Counted from the first letter of the stretch, positions 18,616 to 28,204 are shown. The stretch is DNA of 64,000 nt from Planctomycetota bacterium (GCA_002683825.1 NYUD01000043.1:1-64000); one strand, 5' to 3'. Program-made: numbers and translations. Notes: generated from the sequence alone by a model not told the origin.

Positions 18616-21600
18616 CTAGCGCCCCCCCTCCAGCTCGACGCGCACCAGCCGAACCGGCTCGAACGACCTCAACTCGATCAGACGCGTGTCCATGTCGGTG
18701 CGCAACCCCTTGGTGTTGACCAGCTCGCGCCCGTCCAGGAGAACCTCCAGGCGTCCGACGCGCCGATTGCCGCGGATGGTGATGCGGTGCGTGACACCCG
18801 ACCGCAAAAGCCTGGCCTGACCCTCGCCTTCGCCACCGCGTAGCCGCGCACGGAACCCGGCCGGATCTTCGCTGCCGATGAGATAACGGGCGTCACGCCG
18901 GTTGCCGGGCAGCCCCGGCCCGGCGAAGGCGACCTGAAAGCCGGCCGCAGAAATCCAAAGGAGCTGGGGCGGACCGGAAGAAGCCAATTGCTCGATCACG
19001 AGCACGAGCTCGAAGGGCTCGTCCGGGAGGAAGGGATCCCGCAGGATCAGGCGTGGCCCCCGCCGCTGAAGGATCTCGTCCCACGACGAGACATCGCTCT
19101 CCAGGACCGCGCCAATGTTGTCGAACACCCAAGCACCCCAGTCCCATCTACCCGCGCTCTGGGTCTGGAAGTCAAAGACCATCCGCACGCGATCGCGGCC
19201 GATAAAGTGGACCGAAGTGGCGGAAAACTGGCGCTCGAAGAGCGCCTCTTCGGAGATTCCGTCGGGGTTCTCGAGCCGCTGGCGCAACTCGATGAGATCC
19301 CCACGCCGCAGCCGCACCAGGGGCACATCCGTGTAGTTGCGCAACAACTCGAAAATGCGCGCGATCACCTGGTTGGGGCTCTGCTCCTGGCGTCGCTCGT
19401 CGAAGACGATTTTCAGTCTACGTTCGGCTTCGGCGAGGTGGGCATCCGCACGTTCCTGCTCGCTCTCGAGTCCCGTGGCGATCCGACCGGAAAGAGAAAA
19501 CACGAGATCGACCTCCGCCCCCTCGTCGGGTAACGGTCCGGAGTTCAAGGCTTCCGACGCAGCCCTTGGTTTCCCCTCGTAATAGCGGAACAGGGCGAGT
19601 GTCAGACGCTCCAACGGCTCGAGATCGCCCAGGTTCTTGAAGCCGGCGAAGCGCTCGAGCTGTGCCCCCGGCAGAGAGCGCAGATCCTGTTTTTCGGAAA
19701 ACCCCGCGCCCTGGACGTAGAAACCCTCCCCCAGGGGATCGAAACCGGCCTGTACGCGGACGTTCGGAACTTCGACGCGCCCGACGAGAAACGAAACCGT
19801 CTGGCCGTCGAGTTGAATGATGCGATCGGAAACACGCACGAGAAGAGCCGTCAAGAGACGTGTACCCTCCCGCCGCACCTGGAGGCGTCGCAAGAGCTCC
19901 GCTCGCCAAGCGCTTCCCCGTGCCCGGAGCTCGCTGTTGAGATCGTCGGTCACCTCCTGCCAGAGGTCACGGGCCTTCTCGTAGCCCCGTTCACGCAGGT
20001 ACGTGCCGGCCAGGCGTTCGGTGTCGTCGAAAACCGCGCGAGCGTCCTCCTCCAGGAGCCGGCCCTCCTCCTCCCTCAAGAACCGGGCCCGTCGCGCCAG
20101 GGTGGTAAAAGCGGTCTTGGGCAGCCCGTCCGGCATGCGCAGGCGGCTCAGGCCTCGATCGAACAACTCCGCCTCGAAGTCCTCCTCGAGCTGAGCCCCG
20201 GCTTCGATGCGAAGCGGGCCGTCTGCGAGCTGCTTTTCCAGCGTATCCGCCCGGGTTTCCACAAACCGCCTCAACTCGCGGTCGACGACGACCCATCGAT
20301 CGGTCAAACGCTGGCGTTCCAGTTCCAGCGGAATGCCGACCGGCACGACCAGCTGATCCACGAGATCCGCGGGAAGGTGGAAACCGCCGAACCCCGCGAG
20401 CTCCAGAATGATCTCCGGCGAACCCATCTGGATGGACTCGAACGCCCGGCGCCAATCTTGACGAGCGGCCATCTCCTCTGCGGAAGCCAACGTGCGCTCG
20501 ACGAGTGCCTCAAGCTTCTTCTCCAGCTCCAGTTGGACGTGGTCGGTGGCCGAACGCAACTCCCCCACCAGCTGGCCGCGCCACGGTGCGATGTCTACAC
20601 CGTTGGCCGATAGTTCGAGGGAAGGAAAGCCGGTTCTCTCCACGAGGCGTTTCTCGAGCCCCTCCTCCAAGAGCTGCCATGCGCCTGCCAGATCGCGACC
20701 ACGGATCATGTTGGTCACCTCACGACGCATCTCATCTTTTACCGTGCGAACATGCCGTCGAAGGTAATCGTGAAGTACGGCCTGAACCTCATCGGCGCGA
20801 GATCGATACTCCTTTGGAAGCCCATCGAGTACATCGGACAAAGCCGCAAGCATCTCTGCCGGCTGCTCGTCCCCTTCCACCCGCACAACGAGATTCTCGA
20901 GGGGTCCGTACGGCTCGAGAACCCCGGCCGTCACCTCGCTCCTCGCTTCACCGGTTTCGAAGGATCGGTAGGCGATGAACCCCGCCACGGCCAAGACCAC
21001 GGCAGAGATTCCGATGGCAACCCATCTCGTCAGGCGCTTGTCGTAGCGACTCTGCACGGGATCGAGCGTCCGGATCTTGATCTTCGGAGCGCGTCTTTCA
21101 CGAACCCGCTCGAGATCCATGAGCAGTTCGTGAGGAACCTGATACCGGCCCGCCGGCTCGCGGGTCAGGCACTTGCGCAGAACGAGTGTTAGACGACGCG
21201 AGAGCGAGGGCTCCAGCTCGGCCGGGTCGGGTATTCGTCCGTAGAGAACTCCGGAAAGGATTTCGGCGGTACTGTCGCCGGAGAAAGGCGGGCGTCCGCA
21301 GACCGTGTGGAAAAGGGTCGCGCCGAAGGACCAGATATCGCTACGCACGTCCGCAGCGGTGGGATTGACGGCCTGTTCCGGGCTGATGTAGTGGGGCGTG
21401 CCCAGGGTACTGCCTTGCCTGGTGATCGAAGGGTCGCTGTCGGCGAAGGCCAAACCCAAATCGGCGATGCGCGCTCCGCCGCGGGCGTCGATGAGGATGT
21501 TAGCGGGCTTGATGTCACGATGAACGACGCCGTGTTCGAAGAGGTGTTCGAGGGCTTCGCAAAGGGGAATGAAGAGACGCAGGGCTTCGCGCTCCTTCAG

Positions 21601-21948
21601 CCGCCCCTCCTGACGCAGGCGCAGCGCGAGGGACGGCCCGTCGACGTACTCCATTGCGAACCAAAAGCGCCCATCAACCTCCCCCATGTCCACCGCGGAA
21701 ACGACGTGGGGGTGAGCCAGGCGAGCCGTCGTGCGCGCCTCGCGCTGCATTCGTCGCACCAGCCTGGGATTGTTCTTGTGATGGTCGTGAAGGACCTTGA
21801 GCGCAACCTCGCGATCGACGGTGGTCTGGCGCCCGCGATAGACGACGCCCGCCGCGCCACGACCGATGACCTCGGCCAGTTCATAGCCGGCAATCTCAGG
21901 GCGTTTGTCGTCGTGCAGCGATCGTACGGGGTGGTCGGAGGAGGCCAT
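18616..21948 (-). CDS. transmembrane serine/threonine protein kinase with large external domain
   Basis: 1110 residues. Kinase domain at about 21-285: GRGAAGVV P-loop (29-36), ATP-binding Lys51 in VALKVL, catalytic HRDIKPAN (Asp145), metal-binding DLG in place of DFG (163-165), TPHYISPEQ. One membrane span at about 309-328 (WVAIGISAVVLAVAGFIAY). The remaining 780 residues are outside the cytoplasm: a long Glu/Arg-rich helical part (about 345-720), then a beta-rich C-terminal domain (about 880-1110) that resembles a LamG/DUF1080-like jelly roll by pattern. The ATG shares one base with the stop of the FHA-sigma54 activator, so kinase and regulator are probably one signalling unit. Confidence 0.9.
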   Translation of the reverse strand: MASSDHPVRSLHDDKRPEIAGYELAEVIGRGAAGVVYRGRQTTVDREVALKVLHDHHKNNPRLVRRMQREARTTARLAHPHVVSAVDMGEVDGRFWFAMEYVDGPSLALRLRQEGRLKEREALRLFIPLCEALEHLFEHGVVHRDIKPANILIDARGGARIADLGLAFADSDPSITRQGSTLGTPHYISPEQAVNPTAADVRSDIWSFGATLFHTVCGRPPFSGDSTAEILSGVLYGRIPDPAELEPSLSRRLTLVLRKCLTREPAGRYQVPHELLMDLERVRERRAPKIKIRTLDPVQSRYDKRLTRWVAIGISAVVLAVAGFIAYRSFETGEARSEVTAGVLEPYGPLENLVVRVEGDEQPAEMLAALSDVLDGLPKEYRSRADEVQAVLHDYLRRHVRTVKDEMRREVTNMIRGRDLAGAWQLLEEGLEKRLVERTGFPSLELSANGVDIAPWRGQLVGELRSATDHVQLELEKKLEALVERTLASAEEMAARQDWRRAFESIQMGSPEIILELAGFGGFHLPADLVDQLVVPVGIPLELERQRLTDRWVVVDRELRRFVETRADTLEKQLADGPLRIEAGAQLEEDFEAELFDRGLSRLRMPDGLPKTAFTTLARRARFLREEEGRLLEEDARAVFDDTERLAGTYLRERGYEKARDLWQEVTDDLNSELRARGSAWRAELLRRLQVRREGTRLLTALLVRVSDRIIQLDGQTVSFLVGRVEVPNVRVQAGFDPLGEGFYVQGAGFSEKQDLRSLPGAQLERFAGFKNLGDLEPLERLTLALFRYYEGKPRAASEALNSGPLPDEGAEVDLVFSLSGRIATGLESEQERADAHLAEAERRLKIVFDERRQEQSPNQVIARIFELLRNYTDVPLVRLRRGDLIELRQRLENPDGISEEALFERQFSATSVHFIGRDRVRMVFDFQTQSAGRWDWGAWVFDNIGAVLESDVSSWDEILQRRGPRLILRDPFLPDEPFELVLVIEQLASSGPPQLLWISAAGFQVAFAGPGLPGNRRDARYLIGSEDPAGFRARLRGGEGEGQARLLRSGVTHRITIRGNRRVGRLEVLLDGRELVNTKGLRTDMDTRLIELRSFEPVRLVRVELEGGR

Positions 21949-24002
21949 CAGCCCGTTACTTCAGGAACGCCCTTACCCATACCGAACTTGTCGAGCTTTC
22001 TCTGCAGGGCAAAGCGGCTGATTCCGAGCTCTTTCGCGGCACGGCTCTTGTTTCCCGCCGCACGCTTCAACGCCCCTCCGATCGCTCGACGTTCGAATTG
22101 CTCCACTGCGTGGCGCAAGTCCCCCATCACCAGCGGCATGGTTTCGCCACCCTCGAGGCTCGCAGCGGATTCCCCCTCGAGAACCGTCGGAGATAGATGA
22201 TCCAGCTGCACGTTACCCTCGGCCAGAAGCACGACGCGCCGCATTTCGTTTTCGAGCTCGCGCACGTTCCCGGGCCAGGAGTGCACGGCCAGGGCCGCCA
22301 AGACCTCGTGGGGAAGGTGCGCAACGGCACGGCCGGTTTCCCGAGCAGCACGCGCAAGCAGGGTTTTCGCAAGCAGCGGGATGTCGTCGCGGCGTTCGCG
22401 CAGGGGAGGAATCCGAAGTGTCAACACGTTGATCCGGTAGAACAGGTCTTCCCGAAACTCAGATTTCTTCACGAGCTCCTCCAGGTCGCGGTGACTCGCC
22501 GCCAGAAGACGTACGTCGACCTTCACCGCGCGATCCGACCCGAGCGGACGGACCTCGCCTTCCTGCAGGACGCGCAGGAGCTTCTTCTGCATCTCGGCGC
22601 TCATATCACCGATCTCGTCCAGGAAGAGCGTTCCGCCGTCCGCCTGCTCGATCAGTCCCTTCTTCGCACGATCGGCACCGGTGAAGGCACCGCGCGTGTG
22701 CCCGAAGAGCTCCGATTCCAAGAGGGTGTCCGGTAACGCGGCACAGTTTTCGACCACGAAAGGCTTTTCCTTGCGCGCACCATTGAAGTGGATCGCACGG
22801 GCGATGAGCTCCTTGCCCGTTCCGCTCTCGCCTTGAACGAAGACCGGCAACTCCGTCTCGACGATGCGGTCCAGCTCCTTGAAGACCTTGCGCATGCCGT
22901 CCGAGGCGCCGACGATCTGACTGTAGTCGTAGCGTCCGCGTTCACGCCCCAGCTCGGCGCGGACCACGGCCAATTCGCTATCCCGGTCGCGGATCTTGCG
23001 GCCGAGCTGTCCGTTGAGGTGCTTGATCTCCTCGCTCGATTGAAGCAAGCGCCGGTTGCGCGCACGTAGCTCGGCTACCATGCGCGCGTTGCGTATCGCC
23101 ATCGCCGCCTGGTCGGCGAAGAGTTCCGCCAGATCGAGGTCGTCTTCAGTGAACGCTCCTTGCTGCAGACGGTTGTCGACGTACAGCACACCGTCAGTGC
23201 GCCCCTCAATGTGGATCGGAAGGCACATCACCGAGCGCAACTTGAGATCCTCGACGCTAGGCATCTCAGCGAAGCGCTCGTCGCGCCCTGCATCCACCGA
23301 CAAGAGCGGCCGGCCACCTTCGACGACCCGTTCTGCAATGCCCATCGAAATGCGCGTGGCGGGAATGGGGATGTCCGAGCGATCGAACGAACGCGCGACG
23401 CTGACCCGCATCTGGCCGTCTGCGGCACCTGGATCGGAACGATTAGCTTCCTTGCGCGACAACAGGACGAAACCACGCTCGCCTCCGATGAGGTGGATCG
23501 CGGAATCGACGATCAGGCGCAGGAGCGGCGTGAGCTCGGTCTCCTGCAGAAGCGCCCGCGCGATACGTGAGAAGACGCGCAGGTTGTCGCGTTCCCGTTG
23601 GATCTCGCCGGAGAGCGTCGAAAGCCCGGCGGCACCGAACTCGGGGGGCTCCCCGCCACCGGTCATCTCCTCCACCTCGGAGGGATCGAGCCGCTGGGTG
23701 GCGTTGGGATCGTCCAGTTCGAAAACGCTCTCGACGTGCAGCCGTGCGCCACCGACGCTGATCAGGTCGCCCTTGGACAGTAGCTTGCGCTGGATCTTGG
23801 TCCCGTTGACCTGCGTCCCGTTGGCCGAACCCAGGTCGAACAGATTGGCCTCCTCGGCCAGAATCTCGATGCGACAGTGGTGGCGCGATGCGAGGGCTGC
23901 AGACAGGCGGATGTCGTTGTCGATCGCGCGCCCGATACGGATCACGCCACGGGAAAACTCCAGCTTCGAGCGCAGCCCTTCTTCGACAACGACCAACCTC
24001 AT
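21948..24002 (-). CDS. FHA-GAF sigma54-dependent transcriptional activator
   Basis: 684 residues with four parts. FHA domain (about 1-95): IRIGRAIDNDIRL, SRHHCRI, NLFDLGSANGTQVNG, which binds phosphothreonine. GAF domain (about 145-310). A coiled linker (310-360) leads to the AAA+ domain with Walker A GESGTGKE (391-398), GAFTGA sigma54 contact loop (438-443) and the GTLFLDEIGD Walker B. The C-terminal Fis-type helix-turn-helix is NKSRAAKELGISRFALQRKL. Start ATG at 24002 has a GAGGAAAG ribosome site about 12 bases upstream; longer frames lack it. It is co-translated with the downstream Ser/Thr kinase, whose phosphorylated target the FHA domain may read. Confidence 0.93.
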   Translation of the reverse strand: MRLVVVEEGLRSKLEFSRGVIRIGRAIDNDIRLSAALASRHHCRIEILAEEANLFDLGSANGTQVNGTKIQRKLLSKGDLISVGGARLHVESVFELDDPNATQRLDPSEVEEMTGGGEPPEFGAAGLSTLSGEIQRERDNLRVFSRIARALLQETELTPLLRLIVDSAIHLIGGERGFVLLSRKEANRSDPGAADGQMRVSVARSFDRSDIPIPATRISMGIAERVVEGGRPLLSVDAGRDERFAEMPSVEDLKLRSVMCLPIHIEGRTDGVLYVDNRLQQGAFTEDDLDLAELFADQAAMAIRNARMVAELRARNRRLLQSSEEIKHLNGQLGRKIRDRDSELAVVRAELGRERGRYDYSQIVGASDGMRKVFKELDRIVETELPVFVQGESGTGKELIARAIHFNGARKEKPFVVENCAALPDTLLESELFGHTRGAFTGADRAKKGLIEQADGGTLFLDEIGDMSAEMQKKLLRVLQEGEVRPLGSDRAVKVDVRLLAASHRDLEELVKKSEFREDLFYRINVLTLRIPPLRERRDDIPLLAKTLLARAARETGRAVAHLPHEVLAALAVHSWPGNVRELENEMRRVVLLAEGNVQLDHLSPTVLEGESAASLEGGETMPLVMGDLRHAVEQFERRAIGGALKRAAGNKSRAAKELGISRFALQRKLDKFGMGKGVPEVTG

Positions 24003-24105
24003 GTAAGCGGTTCTTTCCTCTGGCTCGACCCACCCTGCGCCTGCAGAATGGCTCCTGTAGGCTCCTTGCGTGTGAATTCGCACGCCCCGCTCCTTTGTAA
24101 ACCCA

Positions 24106-24606
24106 ATGCAGCGTTCGGTAACCGCACACGTGGCTCAAGTTCCCAGATCAAGACCGCCCAATCCTCCTAAGCCCTGGTATTCCAATGGGTTACGGTTTGA
24201 GTGCACGCAGTGCGGCAACTGCTGTCGAAATCACGGCGAATACACCTTCGTGTACCTGAGCGAGCGCGACATCGAGGCCATCTCCACGCACCTGGATCTC
24301 CCCCGGGAGGAGTTTCTGGAGCGCCACTGCCGGAAGGAATCCGGCTGGGTCACCCTGCGCATGGACGCCCCGGCCTGTCCGTTCCTCCTGGAGGACCAGC
24401 GCTGCGCGATCTATCCCGCGCGGCCGAAGCAGTGCGCTACGTGGCCCTTCTGGGAGGAGAACCTGAAGCGCCAAACCTGGGAGGGTTCGGTGCAGAAGTG
24501 TTGCCCGGGAATCGACAAGGGCACGCTCTTCGGAGCCGCCGAAATCGAGCGGATCGCGCGCGAGACCGAGGAGTGGTACGCGGAGGACGAGGAAAAGGGC
24601 TGCTAG
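24106..24606 (+). CDS. YkgJ-family cysteine-cluster protein
   Basis: 166 residues. CTQCGNCC (Cys33, 36, 39, 40), then ACPFL, QRCAIYPARPKQCATWPFW and a final KCCPG form the metal or Fe-S binding cluster of this family (PF03692 type). The function of the family is not established; members often accompany redox or modification enzymes. The gene is divergent from the sigma54 activator and convergent with a sulfatase; both genes use the same CTAG palindrome (24603-24606) for their TAG stops. Confidence 0.88.
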   Translation: MQRSVTAHVAQVPRSRPPNPPKPWYSNGLRFECTQCGNCCRNHGEYTFVYLSERDIEAISTHLDLPREEFLERHCRKESGWVTLRMDAPACPFLLEDQRCAIYPARPKQCATWPFWEENLKRQTWEGSVQKCCPGIDKGTLFGAAEIERIARETEEWYAEDEEKGC

Positions 24607-26171
24607 TTCCCGCCGCCGTAGCCCAGTGCTTCCAGGTCCGCCTGCTTGCCCGCGTCCGGGGTGTATCCGTTTTCCGCCCGCTCGACGGCCAACCTGGCAA
24701 GGGCCCTTAGACGCTCGGGCCAGTCGGCCCGCTCGCCACGGCGCGTCGCATAGACGTTGTTCAGCTCGCCCGGATCGAACTCGAGGTCGTAGAAGAAGAA
24801 TGCGTCGGACTTCGGCAGGTAGATCATCTTGAAGTGCTCATCGCGCAAGCAGAGCTGATCCAACTTGGCCTCGGGCCTGTGGGTCTGTGCGAGATGCACC
24901 GCATCGCTCTCTCGCAAAAGCGACGTCCCGAGCTGACCGGGCAAGACCGGCAAGCAGGCGAGTTCGAGGATCGTCGGTGTCACATCCGCGTGGGACACCA
25001 GGCGCTCGCTGTTCTCGGCCACCTGCGACCGGCGTGGATCGCTCTTGGGCAGCTTGACGATCAACGGCACGTGAATGTGCGGGTCGGTGAGACCGTTGGC
25101 GTGCCCGACGCGGCCGTGCTCGCCCAGGGATTCTCCGTGATCAGAAGTGAAGACGATCAACGACTCGTCGTAGATCCCGCGTTGCTTGAGATCGTCGAGC
25201 AGCTCGCCGATCCAGCGGTCGACGTAGGCGACCTCGCTGGCGTAACGCGCGCGAATGACATCGTGACCGGGCACGTCGTTGATCCACAGCCTAAGTTCGC
25301 GAACGACCGGACCGTCGCCCATCTGGGTCAGGGAAAGGCGCGCGTGCTTGAGTGCTTTCACGCGCTTGCCGACCTCCCATTCCAGCTCGCTCCAGCGCCT
25401 GGGGCTCTCCTCGGACAGGGACTGGAACTGGCGAACCTTGAACCTGTCCTTGGAACGAACCTCGAAGGTGTGCCGGCCGGCGGAAAGGGTCAACGAATGC
25501 CGCCAGAATGACATCTCGGAGGTGGTTACGGTGTCGATCAATTCGCCGTCGCAGTAGATCTCGGCCGTGTGACCTACCTCACCGTGAGCGTTGTAGGGCT
25601 CGTGCGGGTCCGAAAAATGCGCAAAGAGGAAGAGCGGTCGGTCTTCCGCCCGCTGATCCAGGCTGGAGCGCATCCGATCGGTCGAGCGCTCGGCCTGGCT
25701 CATGTGCCAGTAGTCGAGGTCGTAGTCCTGGAAACCGCGCCACAACCCCGTGCCGTCCTTGGGCGCCCAGAGGGTTCCGAGACTCGTAACCGCTCGTGTT
25801 TCATAGCCATGGCGAGCCAGCCATTCCGCCAACAGGGGCAGATCGGCCGGCACCTGTTGACCGTTGTTAAAAACGGCCGTCTCGATCGGCGGGCGCGACG
25901 AGAAGATCGCCGTGTGCGAGGGCAACGTCAGGGGCGCGTGCGAGAACGTCTTCGGAAAGAGAATTCCATCTGCCGCGAGCGCATCGAGGTGGGGCGTCGA
26001 ATAGACGTTGTTGGGATCGGTCAACACCTCACCGCGCAACGTATCCACGACGACGAACACGATGTTCGGCCGCGGCACCGGCTTGGACACGTCGTCACCA
26101 CAGGCGACGAACAAAGCGGAGAGGATCGGAAGGGTCGCAAGAACGCAGGAGTGATGCTTCTGGATGGACAT
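24603..26171 (-). CDS. sulfatase/alkaline-phosphatase-fold lipoprotein without formylglycine motif
   Basis: 522 residues. The chosen ATG at 26171 starts a lipoprotein signal (ATLPILSALFVACGDD; Cys at about 24). The sulfatase fold is seen in PNIVFVVVDTLRG, SHAPLTLPSHTAIFS, VYVDRW-like central part and FTSDHGESLGEHGRVGHANGL (metal ligands). The nucleophile region has TLPSH where active sulfatases have C/S-x-P-S-R, so no formylglycine can form; Thr is the likely nucleophile, as in phosphoglycerol or phosphoethanolamine transferases. An insert of about 100 residues (about 190-290) is beta-rich. It probably hydrolyses or transfers a phospho- or sulfo-group in the periplasm; the substrate is unknown. 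Confidence 0.85.
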   Translation of the reverse strand: MSIQKHHSCVLATLPILSALFVACGDDVSKPVPRPNIVFVVVDTLRGEVLTDPNNVYSTPHLDALAADGILFPKTFSHAPLTLPSHTAIFSSRPPIETAVFNNGQQVPADLPLLAEWLARHGYETRAVTSLGTLWAPKDGTGLWRGFQDYDLDYWHMSQAERSTDRMRSSLDQRAEDRPLFLFAHFSDPHEPYNAHGEVGHTAEIYCDGELIDTVTTSEMSFWRHSLTLSAGRHTFEVRSKDRFKVRQFQSLSEESPRRWSELEWEVGKRVKALKHARLSLTQMGDGPVVRELRLWINDVPGHDVIRARYASEVAYVDRWIGELLDDLKQRGIYDESLIVFTSDHGESLGEHGRVGHANGLTDPHIHVPLIVKLPKSDPRRSQVAENSERLVSHADVTPTILELACLPVLPGQLGTSLLRESDAVHLAQTHRPEAKLDQLCLRDEHFKMIYLPKSDAFFFYDLEFDPGELNNVYATRRGERADWPERLRALARLAVERAENGYTPDAGKQADLEALGYGGGN

Positions 26172-26296
26172 GGTCGCTCGAGGACTGAAGAAGGGCCCCT
26201 GACATCTTTCGGGTCGCTGCGCGCTCAGATTGAGTTCCACCCGGAAAGCGCAATGAGCCGTGCCAGGCAGACCTGAAAAATTTGCCCGCAACCGGC

Positions 26297-28204
26297 TCAG
26301 CGTAGCCTGTACAGCCGAAAGAAGTCGTAGGGCTGTCCCCCGCGCTGCAAGATCGTCGCGGGCGAGCGGTAGACCAGCTCGAAGCCTTCTATGCCCTGCA
26401 GGACCTCCCCTTCCTGACTCAGGAAGCTCTCCGCGGCCGACCCCTCAGGCCAGGGCTCACCGGCCCGCAGGCCCGCTGTATAGGAAGAGAGACTGCCCAG
26501 GGTATAGCGGTCGATCAAGACATAGCGCACCTGGAAACGCTCCGTGAGCAGCCCGTGGAATTCGGCGGGGGTCCCGTAAAAGAAGCCCGACAAGAACTCC
26601 TCGGCCGCCCGGCGGCTCTTTTCCGTTTCGTACTTGGGCTGCAGACAGATGGGGTTCTGGCTGTGCGCAAGAATCGCCGTGGAGTTCATGAAGTCGGCCG
26701 CGATCGCTTCTTCGGAGGGGATGTTGGCCTCCACCCACCGAACCAACTGGGCGATCTCGTTCTGACGTCCGGGCGGGAGGTACCAGGCCTGCGTGTGGTT
26801 GAGGAGGAACGGCCTCAGCGCGCTCTGGATGAGAAACGCCTGGAGAAAAACCACGACAGCGGTGAGCGCAAACAGCCTCGGAGCGTGCTTGTCCCGCGCC
26901 CCGAAGCATGCGACGACGGCCGGGATCAACAAGCCCGGAAGGACCACCAGACGCCCGAAGAGCCAGGCCATCGGAAACGAGGCGACCACGAAGAGCGCGG
27001 CCCAGAGTTCGAAACCCGGCGTACGGGTCTTGCGGGTCCAGGCCCGCACGAGCACCGCGATCAGAATGAGAACCGCGGGCCAACCGAGCCAGGCCAGGAT
27101 GTCGGTAGGTCGGAGCGTTTCGAAGGGCCCCTGCCAAAGCAGTCGCGCGTCGAACGGTATCTCGTGCGGATCCTCCGGCAGCGCGCCTCCTGAAAGGAGC
27201 TTGGCCATGAGCACCTGATATACGTGGGAATAGGAGCCCCCCCGCCCGCTGAAGAAAGTCCACCCGAAGGCGAGCGCGACATGCCCGGCGCCGGCGGCGA
27301 CGCCGCCTGCGAGGCGCATTCTCTTCGTTAGTTTTCCACGCCGGGCCATCGCGCCGGCACCGCAAAGCACGACGGCGAGGGTCGCAGCCGGAGAGACCAA
27401 GAGACCACCATGGGAAAGTGCCGGCACGAAAAGGCCGGCTAGAAGCGGCGCGATCAGGAGCGCCGCCGCTCCGGGCAGCTCGAACAGACTCGTGCGGGAT
27501 GTGAAGAGGACACAGGCGGCCAAGAAGAGCTCGACACTGACGAGAAAGCTCATCGCATGCCATGTCGATAGTGCCGCTGCCGCCGCACACCCCGCCGCGA
27601 GGAACACGGGCCAGCGGGGTCTCGCAACGGCAAAAGCCAGGAGGCCCAGGTGCAGAGCGAAAAGCGGCAAAGAAAGATCCTCGCGCACGAAAATGTATCC
27701 GATCGTGCGGTAGTTCGCGGCGATGCTGAACGCGAAGAGCGCAGCCACGACCGCCCACGGAATGCTGCGCGTACGGGCGAGCACCAGGATGTAAATGCCG
27801 ATCAGAAAGCCTGCGGCGCACCAGGACATGACCCGTTGTGCGAAGACATGCAGCGGCTCCGTACTGCCGCCGGAGCCGTGCAACCAGGCCACGAGGAACT
27901 CCTGCCCGACGGTGAACTCGGCTGGAATGTCGGTCGTCGAGGGGTGCTGAATCCGCGGATCCGCGCGGAAATCATCGGGGACACCCCCGCCGGCCTCGAG
28001 GATGCGCTCGGTGATGTAATAGAGGAGAGCCGGATCGCTCTTGAGCATCCCCTCCGGTTGACGGACGTCGAAGTTAGGGTCGGCGACGCTGGTTTCGAAG
28101 CGCAGGGCCGCACCGAGCGCGACCAGAACGATGAGGACCGCCCCCCCCAGAGAATGGTGAAGGATGCGCAGCCGCCCAGCGTCATCTGAGAGAACCGCTC
28201 CCAT
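26297..28204 (-). CDS. polytopic GT-C superfamily membrane protein, Dpy19/STT3-like (tentative)
   Basis: 635 residues with roughly 11-13 hydrophobic spans, then a soluble C-terminal part of about 170 residues. After the first span an acidic loop contains DPNFDVRQ and DPRIQHPS, like the first periplasmic loop of oligosaccharyltransferase-type GT-C enzymes. The middle segment IFVREDLSLPLFALHL and the tail (LVRWVEANIPSEEAIAADFMNST, QPKYETEKSRRAAEE, VRYVLIDRY) recall eukaryotic Dpy19 C-mannosyltransferases in order and spacing, judged from memory. The WWDYG motif of STT3 is not seen. Start ATG at 28204, 29 bases after the actin-like gene; the longer frame overlaps that gene. It could instead be an undescribed polyprenyl-phosphate-sugar transferase. 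Confidence 0.55.
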   Translation of the reverse strand: MGAVLSDDAGRLRILHHSLGGAVLIVLVALGAALRFETSVADPNFDVRQPEGMLKSDPALLYYITERILEAGGGVPDDFRADPRIQHPSTTDIPAEFTVGQEFLVAWLHGSGGSTEPLHVFAQRVMSWCAAGFLIGIYILVLARTRSIPWAVVAALFAFSIAANYRTIGYIFVREDLSLPLFALHLGLLAFAVARPRWPVFLAAGCAAAAALSTWHAMSFLVSVELFLAACVLFTSRTSLFELPGAAALLIAPLLAGLFVPALSHGGLLVSPAATLAVVLCGAGAMARRGKLTKRMRLAGGVAAGAGHVALAFGWTFFSGRGGSYSHVYQVLMAKLLSGGALPEDPHEIPFDARLLWQGPFETLRPTDILAWLGWPAVLILIAVLVRAWTRKTRTPGFELWAALFVVASFPMAWLFGRLVVLPGLLIPAVVACFGARDKHAPRLFALTAVVVFLQAFLIQSALRPFLLNHTQAWYLPPGRQNEIAQLVRWVEANIPSEEAIAADFMNSTAILAHSQNPICLQPKYETEKSRRAAEEFLSGFFYGTPAEFHGLLTERFQVRYVLIDRYTLGSLSSYTAGLRAGEPWPEGSAAESFLSQEGEVLQGIEGFELVYRSPATILQRGGQPYDFFRLYRLR

